64,000 bases of DNA from JANYLB01 sp963837715. Its GTDB lineage: Bacteria > Actinomycetota > Acidimicrobiia > IMCC26256 > JANYLB01. Each line of letters begins with the position of its first letter. The stretch's first letter is position 1. The stretch is taken from positions 124,001 through 188,000 of the forward strand of contig CAWIOF010000002.1 in NCBI GenBank assembly GCA_963837715.1. The letters run 5' to 3'. Shown here piece by piece: positions 24,013 to 32,419 of this stretch. The notes beneath the pieces were generated by a model. It was not told the origin of the DNA, made no database searches, and worked only from the letters and a program-made list of their open reading frames with translations. The translations under genes were made by a program, and so were the position numbers.

Positions 24013-25476
24013 ATGCCTGCTGATCCCACCGACATCAACCCCAGCCTGATCTCCCCGTTGCGGCCCCACGTCATGGTCCTGTTCGGCGGGACCGGCGACC
24101 TGGCCCGTCGCAAGCTGATCCCGGGCCTCTTCCACCTGGCCCAGGCGGGCCTGCTCCCGGAGTGTCGGATCCTCGGCACCTCGCTCGACGAGCTCGACGA
24201 CGACGGCTTCCGGGTCTTCGCCCGCGCCGCGCTCGACGAGTTCGCGCACCACGGGGTGCCCGAAGAGCTCTGGAACGACTTCTCCGCCCGCCTCTCCTTC
24301 ATCTCGCAGTCGGCCGGCGCCGACTCGTTGGCCAAGACGGTCGGTGCCCTCGAAGACGAGATGGGCGGTGACGTACGCCGGTTGCACTACCTCAGCGTCC
24401 CGCCGGCGGCGGCACCCGAGGTGCTCGAGCTCCTGGGATCCGCGGGACTGGCGGAACGGGCCCGGATCATCATGGAGAAGCCGTTCGGCACCGACCTCGC
24501 CAGCGCGGTGGAGCTGAACGCGACTCTGCACGGCACCTTCGACGAGAGTCAGATCTTCCGTATCGACCACTTCCTCGGCAAGGAGGCCGCACTCAACATC
24601 CTCGCGTTCCGGTTCGCAAACGGTCTCTTCGAGCCGATCTGGAACCGTCAGCACATCGCCCACGTGCAGATCGACGTGCCCGAGACGCTGTCGATCGGCC
24701 AGCGCATCGGCTTCTACGAGAAGACCGGCGCCTACCGCGACATGGTCGTGAACCACCTGTTCCAGGTGCTCGCGTTCATGGCGATGGAACCGCCGACCAC
24801 TCTCGAACCCCGTGCGATCGGCGAGGAGAAGAACAAGGTGTTCCGCTCCTTGCGACCCATCGAACCGGGGCACGTCGTGCGCGGGCAGTACATCGGCTAC
24901 CTCGACGAACCCGGCGTCCGCACCCATTCGGAGACCGAGACGTTCGTCGCGCTCAAGTGTGAGATCGACAACTGGCGCTGGGCCGGAGTGCCGTTCTACC
25001 TGCGTACCGGCAAGCGCATGGCCGAGGGCGCGCGTGTGATCTCGATCGCGTTCCGGGAGCCGCCGAAGAGCATGTTCCCCGCCGGGTCGGGGGTGGGTGC
25101 CCACGGCCCCGACCACCTGACCTTCGACCTCGCCGACGCGTCGAAGCTCTCCCTGTCGTTCTACGGCAAGCGGCCCGGCAAGGGCATGACGCTCGACAAG
25201 CAGAGCCTCCAGTTCGCGCTGCACGAGACCGGACGGACCGATGACCTGCTCGAGGCGTACGAACGGTTGATCTACGACGCGATGTGTGGCGACCACACCC
25301 TCTTCACCAGCGCGCAGGACGTCGAGAAGCTCTGGGAGCGGTCGATGCCCCTCCTCGAGAACCCACCGCCGGTCCGACCCTACGCGCCGGGTTCGTGGGG
25401 ACCGAACGCGATCCACCAGCTCATCGCGCCCGACGCCTGGCGCCTCCCGTTCGAGCGTTCCTGGCGCTCCACCTGA
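24013..25476 (+). CDS. zwf: Glucose-6-phosphate 1-dehydrogenase
   Basis: 487 residues, full length. The nucleotide motif is GGTGDLARRKLIPGLF (25-40), EKPFGTDLASA lies at 155-165, and the active-site signature RIDHFLGKEAALN starts at 183 with the catalytic His in it. Later segments GAYRDMVVNHLFQVLAFMAMEPP and PFYLRTGKRM are family hallmarks. It oxidises glucose 6-phosphate to the lactone, feeding the pentose phosphate route. Unusually, no gnd, pgl, tal or opcA lies beside it. It is divergent from the acyl-CoA ligase over a 152-base region with an inverted repeat. Confidence 0.95.
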   Translation: MPADPTDINPSLISPLRPHVMVLFGGTGDLARRKLIPGLFHLAQAGLLPECRILGTSLDELDDDGFRVFARAALDEFAHHGVPEELWNDFSARLSFISQSAGADSLAKTVGALEDEMGGDVRRLHYLSVPPAAAPEVLELLGSAGLAERARIIMEKPFGTDLASAVELNATLHGTFDESQIFRIDHFLGKEAALNILAFRFANGLFEPIWNRQHIAHVQIDVPETLSIGQRIGFYEKTGAYRDMVVNHLFQVLAFMAMEPPTTLEPRAIGEEKNKVFRSLRPIEPGHVVRGQYIGYLDEPGVRTHSETETFVALKCEIDNWRWAGVPFYLRTGKRMAEGARVISIAFREPPKSMFPAGSGVGAHGPDHLTFDLADASKLSLSFYGKRPGKGMTLDKQSLQFALHETGRTDDLLEAYERLIYDAMCGDHTLFTSAQDVEKLWERSMPLLENPPPVRPYAPGSWGPNAIHQLIAPDAWRLPFERSWRST

Positions 25477-25554
25477 CACACCCAGCCTGAGGCTCCGACG
25501 CCTACGATGCGGGCCGGGCAATCACCGCCCCCCAACCTGGATGAGGAGCACACC

Positions 25555-26082
25555 GTGGCGATCGACACCTTCTTCGCGTTCATCGGCGTCTACGACAGCG
25601 TCGACGACGCGATCGAAGACTACGAAGGCATCAAGGTGTTGCACACCGAGGCCAACCTCATCGATGCCTACGACGCAGCAGTCGTGGAGCACCGCGAGAA
25701 CGGCAAGGTCAAGATCGTGAAGAAGCACGAGACGCCGACGCGGGTCGGGGGTGTGCTCGGCGGTGGTGTCGGTCTCGCCACCGGTCTCGTCATCGCACTC
25801 TTCCCTGCCGCGGCGATCGGCGGCGGCATCCTGCTCGCCACCACCGCGGGTGGCGCCATCGTCGGTTCAGTCGCAGGTCACGCGGCGGCCGGCATGTCGC
25901 GCTCCGACCTCAAGGAGCTCGGCGAGAGCCTCGACGACGGCCAAGCCGGGCTCGTCGTCGTCGGCGTGTCCGACATGGAAGCGAAGATCGAACACGCGAT
26001 GAAGAAGGCCAAGAAGAAGGAAGCCCGCCAGCTCAAGGCCGACAACAAGGCGATCGAACAAGACGCCAAAGCCGACGCGTAG
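25555..26082 (+). CDS. DUF1269-like membrane-associated protein
   Basis: 175 residues. A cytoplasmic N-terminal domain (FFAFIGVYDSVDDAIEDYEGIKVLH) is followed by a Gly-rich double hydrophobic hairpin (GGVGLATGLVIALFPAAAIGGGILLATTAGGAIVGSVAGHAA), a small C-terminal domain and a Lys/Ala-rich tail. This layout matches DUF1269/DUF6325-like stress-associated membrane proteins. The GTG at 25555 is chosen because GAGGAG lies seven bases upstream; TACGAT at 25503-25508 could be the -10 box. Function unknown. Confidence 0.75.
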   Translation: MAIDTFFAFIGVYDSVDDAIEDYEGIKVLHTEANLIDAYDAAVVEHRENGKVKIVKKHETPTRVGGVLGGGVGLATGLVIALFPAAAIGGGILLATTAGGAIVGSVAGHAAAGMSRSDLKELGESLDDGQAGLVVVGVSDMEAKIEHAMKKAKKKEARQLKADNKAIEQDAKADA

Positions 26083-26103
26083 CGTCGGCTCGAGGTGGTC
26101 GCG

Positions 26104-27036
26104 GTGGCCGATCTGCAGTGGAGTGAGCACGACATCCCTGATCAGACGGGGCGCATCGCGCTGATCACCGGCGCCAACAGCGGGATCGGTTGGGATGCGG
26201 CTCGAGCCCTCGCCGAACACGGGGCACGCGTCGTGCTCGCCTGCCGGACCCGGAGCAAGGCCCAGGACGCGAAGGAACGAATCCTGGACCGTGCGCCGGG
26301 CGCGACGATCGACCTCGTCGATCTCGACCTGTCGTCCCTCGCATCGGTGCGCGAGGCGGCCGCCCAGGTGACGGGCGACTACGAGCACCTCGACGTGCTG
26401 GTCAACAACGCGGGGATCATGGCCGTACCCGACCAGCGCACGGCCGACGGCTTCGAGATGCAGTTCGGCACGAACCACCTCGGACACTTCGCGTTCACCG
26501 GGTTGGTGCTGCCCCGGATCCGGTCGGTGGGGGGTTCACGGATCGTGAACGTGAGCAGTGGCGCGCACAAGTTCGGCAGGATCGACTTCGACGACCTGAA
26601 CTGGGAGCAGCAGTACTCCCCGTGGCGTGCCTACGGCCGGAGCAAGCTCGCCAACCTCCTGTTCACCTACGAGCTGCAACGTCGCCTCTCGGGAGCCGGG
26701 GTCCCGACGATCGCGGTCGCGTGTCACCCCGGCGGGGCGCGCACGAATCTCGGGACCGCGCCCGCCGGGCTGAAGGGTCGCCTGATGGAGATGGTCCGGC
26801 CCGTGATCAACCTCTTCATGCAGCCGGCCGACATGGGCGCGCTCCCCACCGAGCGCGCCGCGGTCGACCCCGGGGTGCAGGGCGGGGAGTACTACGGCCC
26901 CGACGGCCTGGCCGAACAGCGGGGCCACCCCGTGCTGGTGGAATCGAACGACCGGTCGAAGGACCGGGCTGTCGCCGCGCGCCTCTGGTCGGTCTCCGAG
27001 GAGCTCACCGGCGTGCACTACGAGTTCACGAGCTGA
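26104..27036 (+). CDS. Short-chain dehydrogenase (retinol-dehydrogenase-like SDR)
   Basis: 310 residues. Cofactor motif ALITGANSGIGWDAA, VLACRTRSK (Arg favours NADP), DLSSLASV, LVNNAGIM, catalytic Ser in IVNVSSGAHKFG and YGRSKLAN with the Tyr-x-x-x-Lys pair. The overall pattern is that of the retinol dehydrogenase/WWOX-like oxidoreductases common in actinobacteria. GTG 26104 has GAGG eight bases upstream; GTG 26095 is an in-frame alternative. It precedes a YihY-like membrane protein by eight bases, so an operon is likely. Confidence 0.88.
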   Translation: MADLQWSEHDIPDQTGRIALITGANSGIGWDAARALAEHGARVVLACRTRSKAQDAKERILDRAPGATIDLVDLDLSSLASVREAAAQVTGDYEHLDVLVNNAGIMAVPDQRTADGFEMQFGTNHLGHFAFTGLVLPRIRSVGGSRIVNVSSGAHKFGRIDFDDLNWEQQYSPWRAYGRSKLANLLFTYELQRRLSGAGVPTIAVACHPGGARTNLGTAPAGLKGRLMEMVRPVINLFMQPADMGALPTERAAVDPGVQGGEYYGPDGLAEQRGHPVLVESNDRSKDRAVAARLWSVSEELTGVHYEFTS

Positions 27037-27043
27037 GCGCAGC

Positions 27044-28018
27044 GTGTCGCAGCCCGGGATGGTGCGTCGAGCAAGGGACCTGATCAATGTGTCGCGCGGG
27101 TGGGCCGAGCGCACGATCCTGTGGCGGGTCTGGGAACGGATGCTCGAGAACGAGTTCCTCGACCGGAGCGTTGCGCTCGCAGCGAAGGCGTTCGTCGCGT
27201 TCTTCCCGCTCATCATCGTCGTTGCCGCGTTCATGCCCGACGAGGTACGCACGTCGATCTTCACGTCGCTCACCACTCGGCTCGGCATCGGTGGGAAGGC
27301 CCTCGCCGACGCGAAGCAGGCCTTCGCCACCGCCGACGACGTTCGCCGGGCGACCGGGTTGCTCGGCCTCCTCTTCGCGTTCTTCTTCGCGAGCTCGTTC
27401 ACCACCGCGCTGCAACGGGTCTACCTCCGGGCCTGGCGGAGGCCGGGCGGGGGCGGCGTCTCCAACTACGTGCGGGGACCGGCATGGCTCGCCGCGATAC
27501 TCGCCTACTTCGCCCTTGTCGGGGGTCTCCGGCGACTGCTCGACGGGCCGGCCGGCACCACCCTGTTCCTCGTCGTCAACTTCGCCGGCGCGGTCGCGAT
27601 CTGGTGGCTGACGGCCGACGTGATGCTGCGGGGCCAGGTTCGGCGGCGTGCTCTCCTCGCCACCGGGCTGATCACGGGGATCGCGATGACGGTGTACGCG
27701 GCGACGGCTCCGTTGTGGATGCCCGAGGTCGTGCGGAACCAGCAGAGCCAGTTCGGCTTCTTCGGAGTGGCCCTCGCACTCGTGACCTGGTTCACGGGTG
27801 CCGCGTTCTGCATCGTCGTCGGCGCGGCCGCTGGAGCCGTGCTGGCCGAGGACACCGGGATCCTCGGTCGATGGACACGCGGAGGCGGGTCGGTGCTCCG
27901 ACCGGGCTCGGCCGAGCCACTCGCGGCCCCCGTCCGGGCGCCGCGGCTCGTCGACGCGCTCGGCCGATCCGACGACGACCCGCCCCAGGCCGAGGGTCCG
28001 GTCGCCCCGGTACCGTGA
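27044..28018 (+). CDS. YihY/BrkB family inner membrane protein
   Basis: 324 residues with about six membrane segments: VALAAKAFVAFFPLIIVVAAFM, ATGLLGLLFAFFFASSFTTALQRVYL, WLAAILAYFALVGGL, TLFLVVNFAGAVAIWWLTADVML, ALLATGLITGIAMTVYAATAPLW and GFFGVALALVTWFTGAAFCIVVGAAAGAVLAED. The pattern A-x-x-A-F-x-x-x-F-P-L is characteristic. Once annotated as RNase BN, the family is now regarded as membrane proteins of unknown function. Start GTG 27044 follows the SDR stop by seven bases. Confidence 0.82.
   Translation: MSQPGMVRRARDLINVSRGWAERTILWRVWERMLENEFLDRSVALAAKAFVAFFPLIIVVAAFMPDEVRTSIFTSLTTRLGIGGKALADAKQAFATADDVRRATGLLGLLFAFFFASSFTTALQRVYLRAWRRPGGGGVSNYVRGPAWLAAILAYFALVGGLRRLLDGPAGTTLFLVVNFAGAVAIWWLTADVMLRGQVRRRALLATGLITGIAMTVYAATAPLWMPEVVRNQQSQFGFFGVALALVTWFTGAAFCIVVGAAAGAVLAEDTGILGRWTRGGGSVLRPGSAEPLAAPVRAPRLVDALGRSDDDPPQAEGPVAPVP
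28011..28016 (+). promoter_or_regulatory. Leaderless -10 box TACCGT inside the end of the YihY gene
   Basis: GGTACCGTGACC: the hexamer ends seven bases before the ATG at 28024 and overlaps the YihY stop. Internal promoter for the oxidoreductase. Confidence 0.45.
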
Positions 28019-28023
28019 CCGGC

Positions 28024-29499
28024 ATGGCGGCACCGGAATTCGACGTCGTGGTGATCGGCGCGGGGTACGGCGGGGCACCACTGGCCGCGCTCCTCACGAA
28101 GGCGGGCCGCAAGGTCGCGCTCATCGACAAGACACCGCGGGCCGGAGGCAAGACCCAAACGCTCGACCGTCGCGGCTACCGCTACGAGATGTTCGGCGCA
28201 GTCGGGATCCCGGCACTCGGGTCCCGTTTCCACGAACTGGTCGACGTCCTCGGGATCGAAGACAGCGTGGAGTTCCTCGTGCCCGCGGGCGACGCCGCGG
28301 CGGTGAAGTACTGCACTCCGGCCGGCGAGTGGCGGACGATGCGCGCCCCACTGCAACAGACCGGCGACGACGCGCAGATCAACGCCTTGCGTCAGACCTA
28401 CGACGTCGACGACGTGGCGCTCGATGCATTCGCGGCGATGTACCTCGCCGCGCTCGACACCGATGATGCCGGACTCGAAGCACTCGACGAGATCGGGATG
28501 CTCGACTGGATGGCCCCGTTCCGACTTCCCGCTCCGCTGGAGAGTCAGGTGTGTTCCACCATGAACACCCTGTTCGTCGCGCCGGTCAATCGGCTGGCGG
28601 CGTCGGAGGGTGTGCTCGGACTCCGCCAGATCGCGACCGGTGGCGCGGGGCGCTTCCACGGTGGCGGGTACGGACATGTCGCGGAGGCATGCGCGGAGTT
28701 CGTGGCCGCGCACGGCGGCACCTACCGCCGAAGCGAGCGTGTGGAGCAGGTACTGGTCGAAGACGGGCGAGCGGTCGGAGTCGAGACCGCCACCGGACCA
28801 GTCAGGGCGCGCGCCGTCGTGTCGAATGCGGGGATCCAGCCGACGGTCCTCACACTTGCCGGCGAGGAGCACTTCCCCCGCGAGTACGTCGCGCGGGTGC
28901 GTGCGCTCGAGCCGAGTTGGGCGATCGCGGGGATCCGATACGTGCTCGACGCCGAGGTGTTCGACGCCGCGCTCATCCCGGTGTACTCCGACGAGAGCTG
29001 GCTCGACGACGCGCGCTTCGCGGCGATGGAAGGCGGCGACTGGCCCGATGTGCCGCTCATCGCCGTCGACGTGGCGAGCCACTTCGACGCGAGCATGGTG
29101 GCCGAGCCCGGGCATCAGGTGGCCAACATCCAAGTGTTCGCGTCACCCGATCCCGACTCGACGATGGGCGCCGAAGCGGTGAAGCGGGCCGAAGTGGTGC
29201 TCGACGAGCTGTGGCCCGACCTCCGGTCGCACGTGATCCGCACCGAGCCCTACGGCGCGCGGCAGATCTCGCGTATGACGCGTGATTCGGCCGTGCCCGG
29301 TGCCGGTGGCGAGGCCGTGGGACTCGCGCAGGTCGTAGGCCAGGTCGGCAGGCACAAACCTGATCCCCGCACTCCGCTCCCCGGGCTCTACCTCGTCGGA
29401 TGCGACGCGGGTGGTCGGGGCGCGGGGACGCACCAGGCCGTCGATTCGGCGTTCAACGTCACCGCGATGGTCGATGCCGATCTGGGAGGGACGCGATGA
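28024..29499 (+). CDS. Phytoene-desaturase-like FAD-dependent amine oxidoreductase
   Basis: 491 residues. The N-terminal FAD-binding motif is VVVIGAGYGGAPLAALLTKAGRKVALIDKTPRAGGKT, and RRGYRYEMFG follows. In the middle, GRFHGGGYGHVAEACAEFV and GTYRRSERVEQVLVEDGRAVGVE match the CrtI-like NAD(P)-binding-Rossmann_8 group. The C-terminal LYLVGCDAGGRGAGTHQAVDSA is the FAD-contact end. Actinobacterial members act on carotenoids or unknown isoprenoids; no carotenoid synthesis genes are nearby, so substrate is open. Confidence 0.85.
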   Translation: MAAPEFDVVVIGAGYGGAPLAALLTKAGRKVALIDKTPRAGGKTQTLDRRGYRYEMFGAVGIPALGSRFHELVDVLGIEDSVEFLVPAGDAAAVKYCTPAGEWRTMRAPLQQTGDDAQINALRQTYDVDDVALDAFAAMYLAALDTDDAGLEALDEIGMLDWMAPFRLPAPLESQVCSTMNTLFVAPVNRLAASEGVLGLRQIATGGAGRFHGGGYGHVAEACAEFVAAHGGTYRRSERVEQVLVEDGRAVGVETATGPVRARAVVSNAGIQPTVLTLAGEEHFPREYVARVRALEPSWAIAGIRYVLDAEVFDAALIPVYSDESWLDDARFAAMEGGDWPDVPLIAVDVASHFDASMVAEPGHQVANIQVFASPDPDSTMGAEAVKRAEVVLDELWPDLRSHVIRTEPYGARQISRMTRDSAVPGAGGEAVGLAQVVGQVGRHKPDPRTPLPGLYLVGCDAGGRGAGTHQAVDSAFNVTAMVDADLGGTR

Positions 29500-29521
29500 G
29501 GAGTCGGGTTCCAACGCCGTC

Positions 29522-29665
29522 GTGGGGGCGGTGATGGTCGCGTTTGCGACCGTTGCCGTGGCGACGGTTCCGGTCGTGGTGGCCGACGGGACCGACTTCG
29601 ACTCCGATCCGCTGGAGCGGGTGGTCGCGGATCTCGCCCGGACGAGCAAGGCCTCGAATGGCTGA
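29522..29665 (+). CDS. Small membrane peptide coupled to the M20 peptidase
   Basis: Forty-seven residues from GTG 29522 (ATG 29534 is an alternative). A hydrophobic run, VVGAVMVAFATVAVATVPVVV, precedes a polar tail (DGTDFDSDPLERVVADLARTS). It overlaps the start of the M20 gene by eight bases, an arrangement typical of coupled genes, and GAGGAG lies 17 bases before the GTG. I do not recognise a family. Its reality rests on context only. Confidence 0.4.
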   Translation: MGAVMVAFATVAVATVPVVVADGTDFDSDPLERVVADLARTSKASNG

Positions 29666-31001
29666 GTCCGACGCGCCCACCGGCGAGACCGTCGAGCTCC
29701 TGCAGACGCTGATCCGCAACCGGTGTGTGAACGACGGCACCGCGGCTTCGGGCGAGGAGTTCCGCAACGCCGACACCCTGGAAGCGTTCCTCGGCGCGAC
29801 CGGCCTCGCAGTCGAACGCTACGAGCCGACGCCGGGCCGGGTGTCGCTCGTCGCCCGCATCGAGGGATCCGAACCCGACGCCCCGAGCCTGTGCCTGATG
29901 GGTCACACCGACGTGGTTCCCGTCAACGAGGCGGGATGGTCGCGCGATCCCTTCGGCGGCGAACTCGTCGACGGCGAGGTGTGGGGGCGGGGTGCGATCG
30001 ACATGCTCAACCTCACTGCTTCGATGGCGGTCGCCGTTCGTGAGCTCGCCGACACCGGATTCCGCCCCCGCGGCGACCTGGTGTACTTCGCGGTCGCCGA
30101 CGAGGAATCGGGCAGCGCCCACGGAGCCCGTTGGATGGCCGATCACCATCCCGACGTGATCCGCACCGACTTCGTGCTCACCGAGAACGGGGGCCTCCAC
30201 TCCGGCCGGCCGGATGCCCCGACCGTGGCCGTCAACATCGCCGAGAAGGGCGTCGCCTGGCGCCGGCTCCGGGTGCGGGGAACACCCGGCCACGGTTCCA
30301 CGCCGTTCCGGAGCGACAACGCCCTGGTTCGCGCGGCCGCGGTGGTCCAACGACTGGCGGAGTACCGACCGTCGCCCCGCTTCCACGAGTTGTGGCGCGA
30401 GCGTGTCGACACGCTCGGCGTCGACGACGAGACCCGGGAGATCCTCCTCGACCCGGAACGGCTCGACGAGTGGTTGGCCGCCCATCCCGACGTCGGCGTC
30501 GCCGCGTACCTCCACGCGTGCTCGCACACCACGTTCTCGGCGAACGTGCTCGACGGTGCGATGAAGACGAACGTCATCCCCGACACGATCGACATCGGCG
30601 TCGACATCCGCACCCTTCCCGGCGAGAGCGCCGACGACGTGCAAGGCCATCTCGACGCGGCGCTCGGCGATCTCGCCGCGACCACCGAAGTCGAGATCGT
30701 GATGAACGACGCCGCGTCGATCAGTCCGAGCGACACGCCGCTCTGGGACAGCATCGAACGTGCCGTGGCGAAGCCGTTCCCCGACGCCCGTTTGACCCCG
30801 AGCTTCATCGTCGGCTTCACCGATGCCCGCGTCTTCCGTGAGCTCGGCTCGGTCGCGTACGGTGCCGGACTCTTCAGTCCGAACCTCGATCCCGGCGACT
30901 ATTCCCGCCGCTTCCACGGCAACGACGAACGCATCGACGTCGAGTCACTCGCCCTGACCACCCGCTTCTGGCTCGACGTCGCCCGCGACCTCCTCGGCTG
31001 A
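29658..31001 (+). CDS. M20 family metallopeptidase
   Basis: 447 residues. Metal site: LCLMGHTDVVPVNEAGW (His and Asp), WGRGAIDMLN, and the catalytic Glu pair in VADEESGS. The dimerisation (lid) domain follows (VNIAEKGVAWRRLRVRGTPGHGSTP), and the end contains the last ligand region PDARLTPSFIVGFTDARVF and RRFHGNDERI. This is the ArgE/DapE/ACY1/CPG2 group of carboxypeptidases and deacylases. Substrate unknown. Translation is probably coupled to the small membrane peptide upstream. Confidence 0.9.
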   Translation: MAESDAPTGETVELLQTLIRNRCVNDGTAASGEEFRNADTLEAFLGATGLAVERYEPTPGRVSLVARIEGSEPDAPSLCLMGHTDVVPVNEAGWSRDPFGGELVDGEVWGRGAIDMLNLTASMAVAVRELADTGFRPRGDLVYFAVADEESGSAHGARWMADHHPDVIRTDFVLTENGGLHSGRPDAPTVAVNIAEKGVAWRRLRVRGTPGHGSTPFRSDNALVRAAAVVQRLAEYRPSPRFHELWRERVDTLGVDDETREILLDPERLDEWLAAHPDVGVAAYLHACSHTTFSANVLDGAMKTNVIPDTIDIGVDIRTLPGESADDVQGHLDAALGDLAATTEVEIVMNDAASISPSDTPLWDSIERAVAKPFPDARLTPSFIVGFTDARVFRELGSVAYGAGLFSPNLDPGDYSRRFHGNDERIDVESLALTTRFWLDVARDLLG

Positions 31002-31019
31002 CGCGGTCGCGCACGACCC

Positions 31020-31301
31020 TCAGGCCGAGAGTAGGTGCGCACGCCGCAACGCGTCGGCGTAGTCCTGCGGGTCCCCGGGGAGGACCTGCAGGTGCACCTT
31101 CGTCCCGTCGGGCCGATCGGTGAGCGAGACCACTCGAGCGAGGACCGGGTCCACGGGGTCACCCGAGATGACGATGGCGCCCTCGGTGACTCGTGCCGGG
31201 TCGCGGGCCTCATCCAAGAAGGCCCAGACGTAGCCCGTGTCGTCGAGCTGTTGGACATCGCAGGGAATGTCGGTTTCGACAGCCGCAGCCTGATCGGTGA
31301 T
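31020..31301 (-). CDS. Unknown 93-residue protein with apparent ATC start (cassette gene 4)
   Basis: The product reads ITDQAAAVETDIPCDVQQL, DDTGYVWAFLDEARDPARV and then TEGAIVISGDPVDPVLARVV, ending ADALRRAHLLSA. There is no in-frame ATG or GTG before the conserved-looking N-terminus. The only position with a good ribosome site is ATC at 31301-31299, nine bases after AGGAGG. A later TTG at 31217 would delete a third of the protein. The sequence looks like a compact globular beta-rich protein with no motif I know. It follows the 138-residue gene by six bases. Confidence 0.55.
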   Translation of the reverse strand: MTDQAAAVETDIPCDVQQLDDTGYVWAFLDEARDPARVTEGAIVISGDPVDPVLARVVSLTDRPDGTKVHLQVLPGDPQDYADALRRAHLLSA

Positions 31302-31307
31302 GTTCGC

Positions 31308-31724
31308 TCACCTCCTCCGCCGCTTGAATGGATTGGATTCGACGAGGCCGAATGCTGCCAACAGGGTAGCGGCAGCCTCGAGGTCGCCGTTCCCGAGGAT
31401 CACGTCGAAATGTGGCTGCGAGTGAGTACCCAGGCGGATGAAGCCGCGCTGCTGGAGCGCACCCACCGAGCACGTCGCGAACGTGGATCGGGACCAGAGA
31501 CGCTCGCGGAGAATCCTTTCGAGAGTCCAAGCGCCGAAGATCAAGTCGACGCTCACCGAGTACATCGGCTCTGACCCGTAGCTGAACTCGCGGGCTTGGC
31601 GCGTCGCGTGTTGCGCAAGGTTCTCCGGGTGGAGAGGTCCGCCGCGGACGACGAGTGCCGCGACGGGTGAAGGATCGCTCCCTCGCACGTGCGGCTCGAT
31701 CGGTTGGAGGTCACCCGCCTTCAT
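31308..31724 (-). CDS. Unknown 138-residue protein (cassette gene 3)
   Basis: Begins MKAGDLQPIEPHVRGSDPS and contains VAALVVRGGPLHPENLAQHATRQ and AREFSYGSEPMYSVSVDLIFG, then WTLERILRERLWSRSTFATC, QQRGFIRLGTHSQPHFDVIL and a basic FKRRRR end. No signal peptide, membrane segment or familiar fold signature. Codons include ATT, TTG and AAT more than neighbours, hinting at foreign origin. ATG 31724 overlaps the zinc-ribbon gene by 14 bases. The basic tail could bind nucleic acid; that is only a composition-based guess. Confidence 0.65.
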   Translation of the reverse strand: MKAGDLQPIEPHVRGSDPSPVAALVVRGGPLHPENLAQHATRQAREFSYGSEPMYSVSVDLIFGAWTLERILRERLWSRSTFATCSVGALQQRGFIRLGTHSQPHFDVILGNGDLEAAATLLAAFGLVESNPFKRRRR

Positions 31725-31872
31725 CGAGTTCCTCGTCGGGTGGGCCGTCTTCGTCGAAGCGGCAGCCGCACGTGATCAGCTGGCCGCGACAGACCGGGCA
31801 CCGGGCGAGGTCGCAGCCCGGATGGTGCGAGCCTCCAGACGCGACGCCGCAATCGCCGCAGCGAAGCGGCAT
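31711..31872 (-). CDS. Small zinc-ribbon protein (cassette gene 2)
   Basis: 53 residues: MPLRCGDCGVASGG, SHHPGCDLARCPVCRGQL and then ITCGCRFDEDGP with an acidic tail. Three CxxC/CxC-type pairs (CGDC, CPVC, CGC) plus HHPGC provide enough ligands for one or two zinc ions. Short zinc ribbons of this sort occur in mobile and phage-related gene sets. It overlaps both the 169-residue gene before it and the 138-residue gene after it, so the four genes form one transcript. Confidence 0.6.
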   Translation of the reverse strand: MPLRCGDCGVASGGSHHPGCDLARCPVCRGQLITCGCRFDEDGPPDEELDEGG

Positions 31873-32285
31873 AGCGTCAGGACTCCGAGTTCGACCTGAT
31901 TGGAACGTCGGGAGGCGCATCGGGGCGCGCCGTCGAGGTGGAACACCTCGACGGAGCACGACGACGTGATCGATCGCCGACGTACGCGAGGCGTGCTGTG
32001 TTCCACGTATCGGCCGGCGCCGTCGGGATCGGTCTTGGGCGGGAAGTACCGGTAGGGCCTCCCCGCGAGGTCGAGGTTCAGGTACCGACGGGTGTGGACG
32101 TGCTTGTAGAGCACGAGGAGGGGTCTCGGGCGGCGCTGGATCCCGTCCATGAGCATGAAGTCGCCGAGGTCGAAGAACTGGTCAGACCACCGTTCACACT
32201 TCGACATCTCGAGCGCGACGTGTTCGAGTGGACACCACCAGGTGTCGTCGACGGGTCGGTCTTCCGACGGGACGATGAAGCGCAC
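31776..32285 (-). CDS. Unknown 169-residue protein (cassette gene 1)
   Basis: GTG 32285 has GGAGGT six bases upstream. The first 125 or so residues look genuine: MRFIVPSEDRPVDDTWWC, EHVALEMSKCERWSDQFFDL, LVLYKHVHTRRYLNLDLAG and YRYFPPKTDPDGAGRYVEH. Aromatic residues are frequent. The last 32 codons coincide with the zinc-ribbon gene in another frame and look non-coding in style, so the natural stop may lie earlier with a frame error in between. No known family recognised. It heads the cassette; 134 bases separate it from the next gene upstream, and I see no strong promoter there. Confidence 0.5.
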   Translation of the reverse strand: MRFIVPSEDRPVDDTWWCPLEHVALEMSKCERWSDQFFDLGDFMLMDGIQRRPRPLLVLYKHVHTRRYLNLDLAGRPYRYFPPKTDPDGAGRYVEHSTPRVRRRSITSSCSVEVFHLDGAPRCASRRSNQVELGVLTLCRFAAAIAASRLEARTIRAATSPGARSVAAS

Positions 32286-32419
32286 GGGCTGACCTCCGGA
32301 GGTGCGGCTGGGTTGGAGAGGCCGCGGCGGGAGCGCCGGCGCGTCATCGCTTCCCTTGCAGTCGGCGATTCACGAACATTCTGCCCGAGGGGTGGGACAA
32401 CTTTCCGTTGTCCGTGAGA

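Noticed and set aside
27100..28023. Apparent long N-terminal extension of the phytoene-desaturase-like protein
   Set aside because: The extension is an out-of-frame reading of the YihY gene; the real start ATG 28024 has its own -10 box.
31020..32285. Calling the unknown cassette a toxin-antitoxin or phage-defence system
   Set aside because: No nuclease, kinase, NTPase, RES, PIN or HTH motif can be seen; only layout and composition are suggestive.
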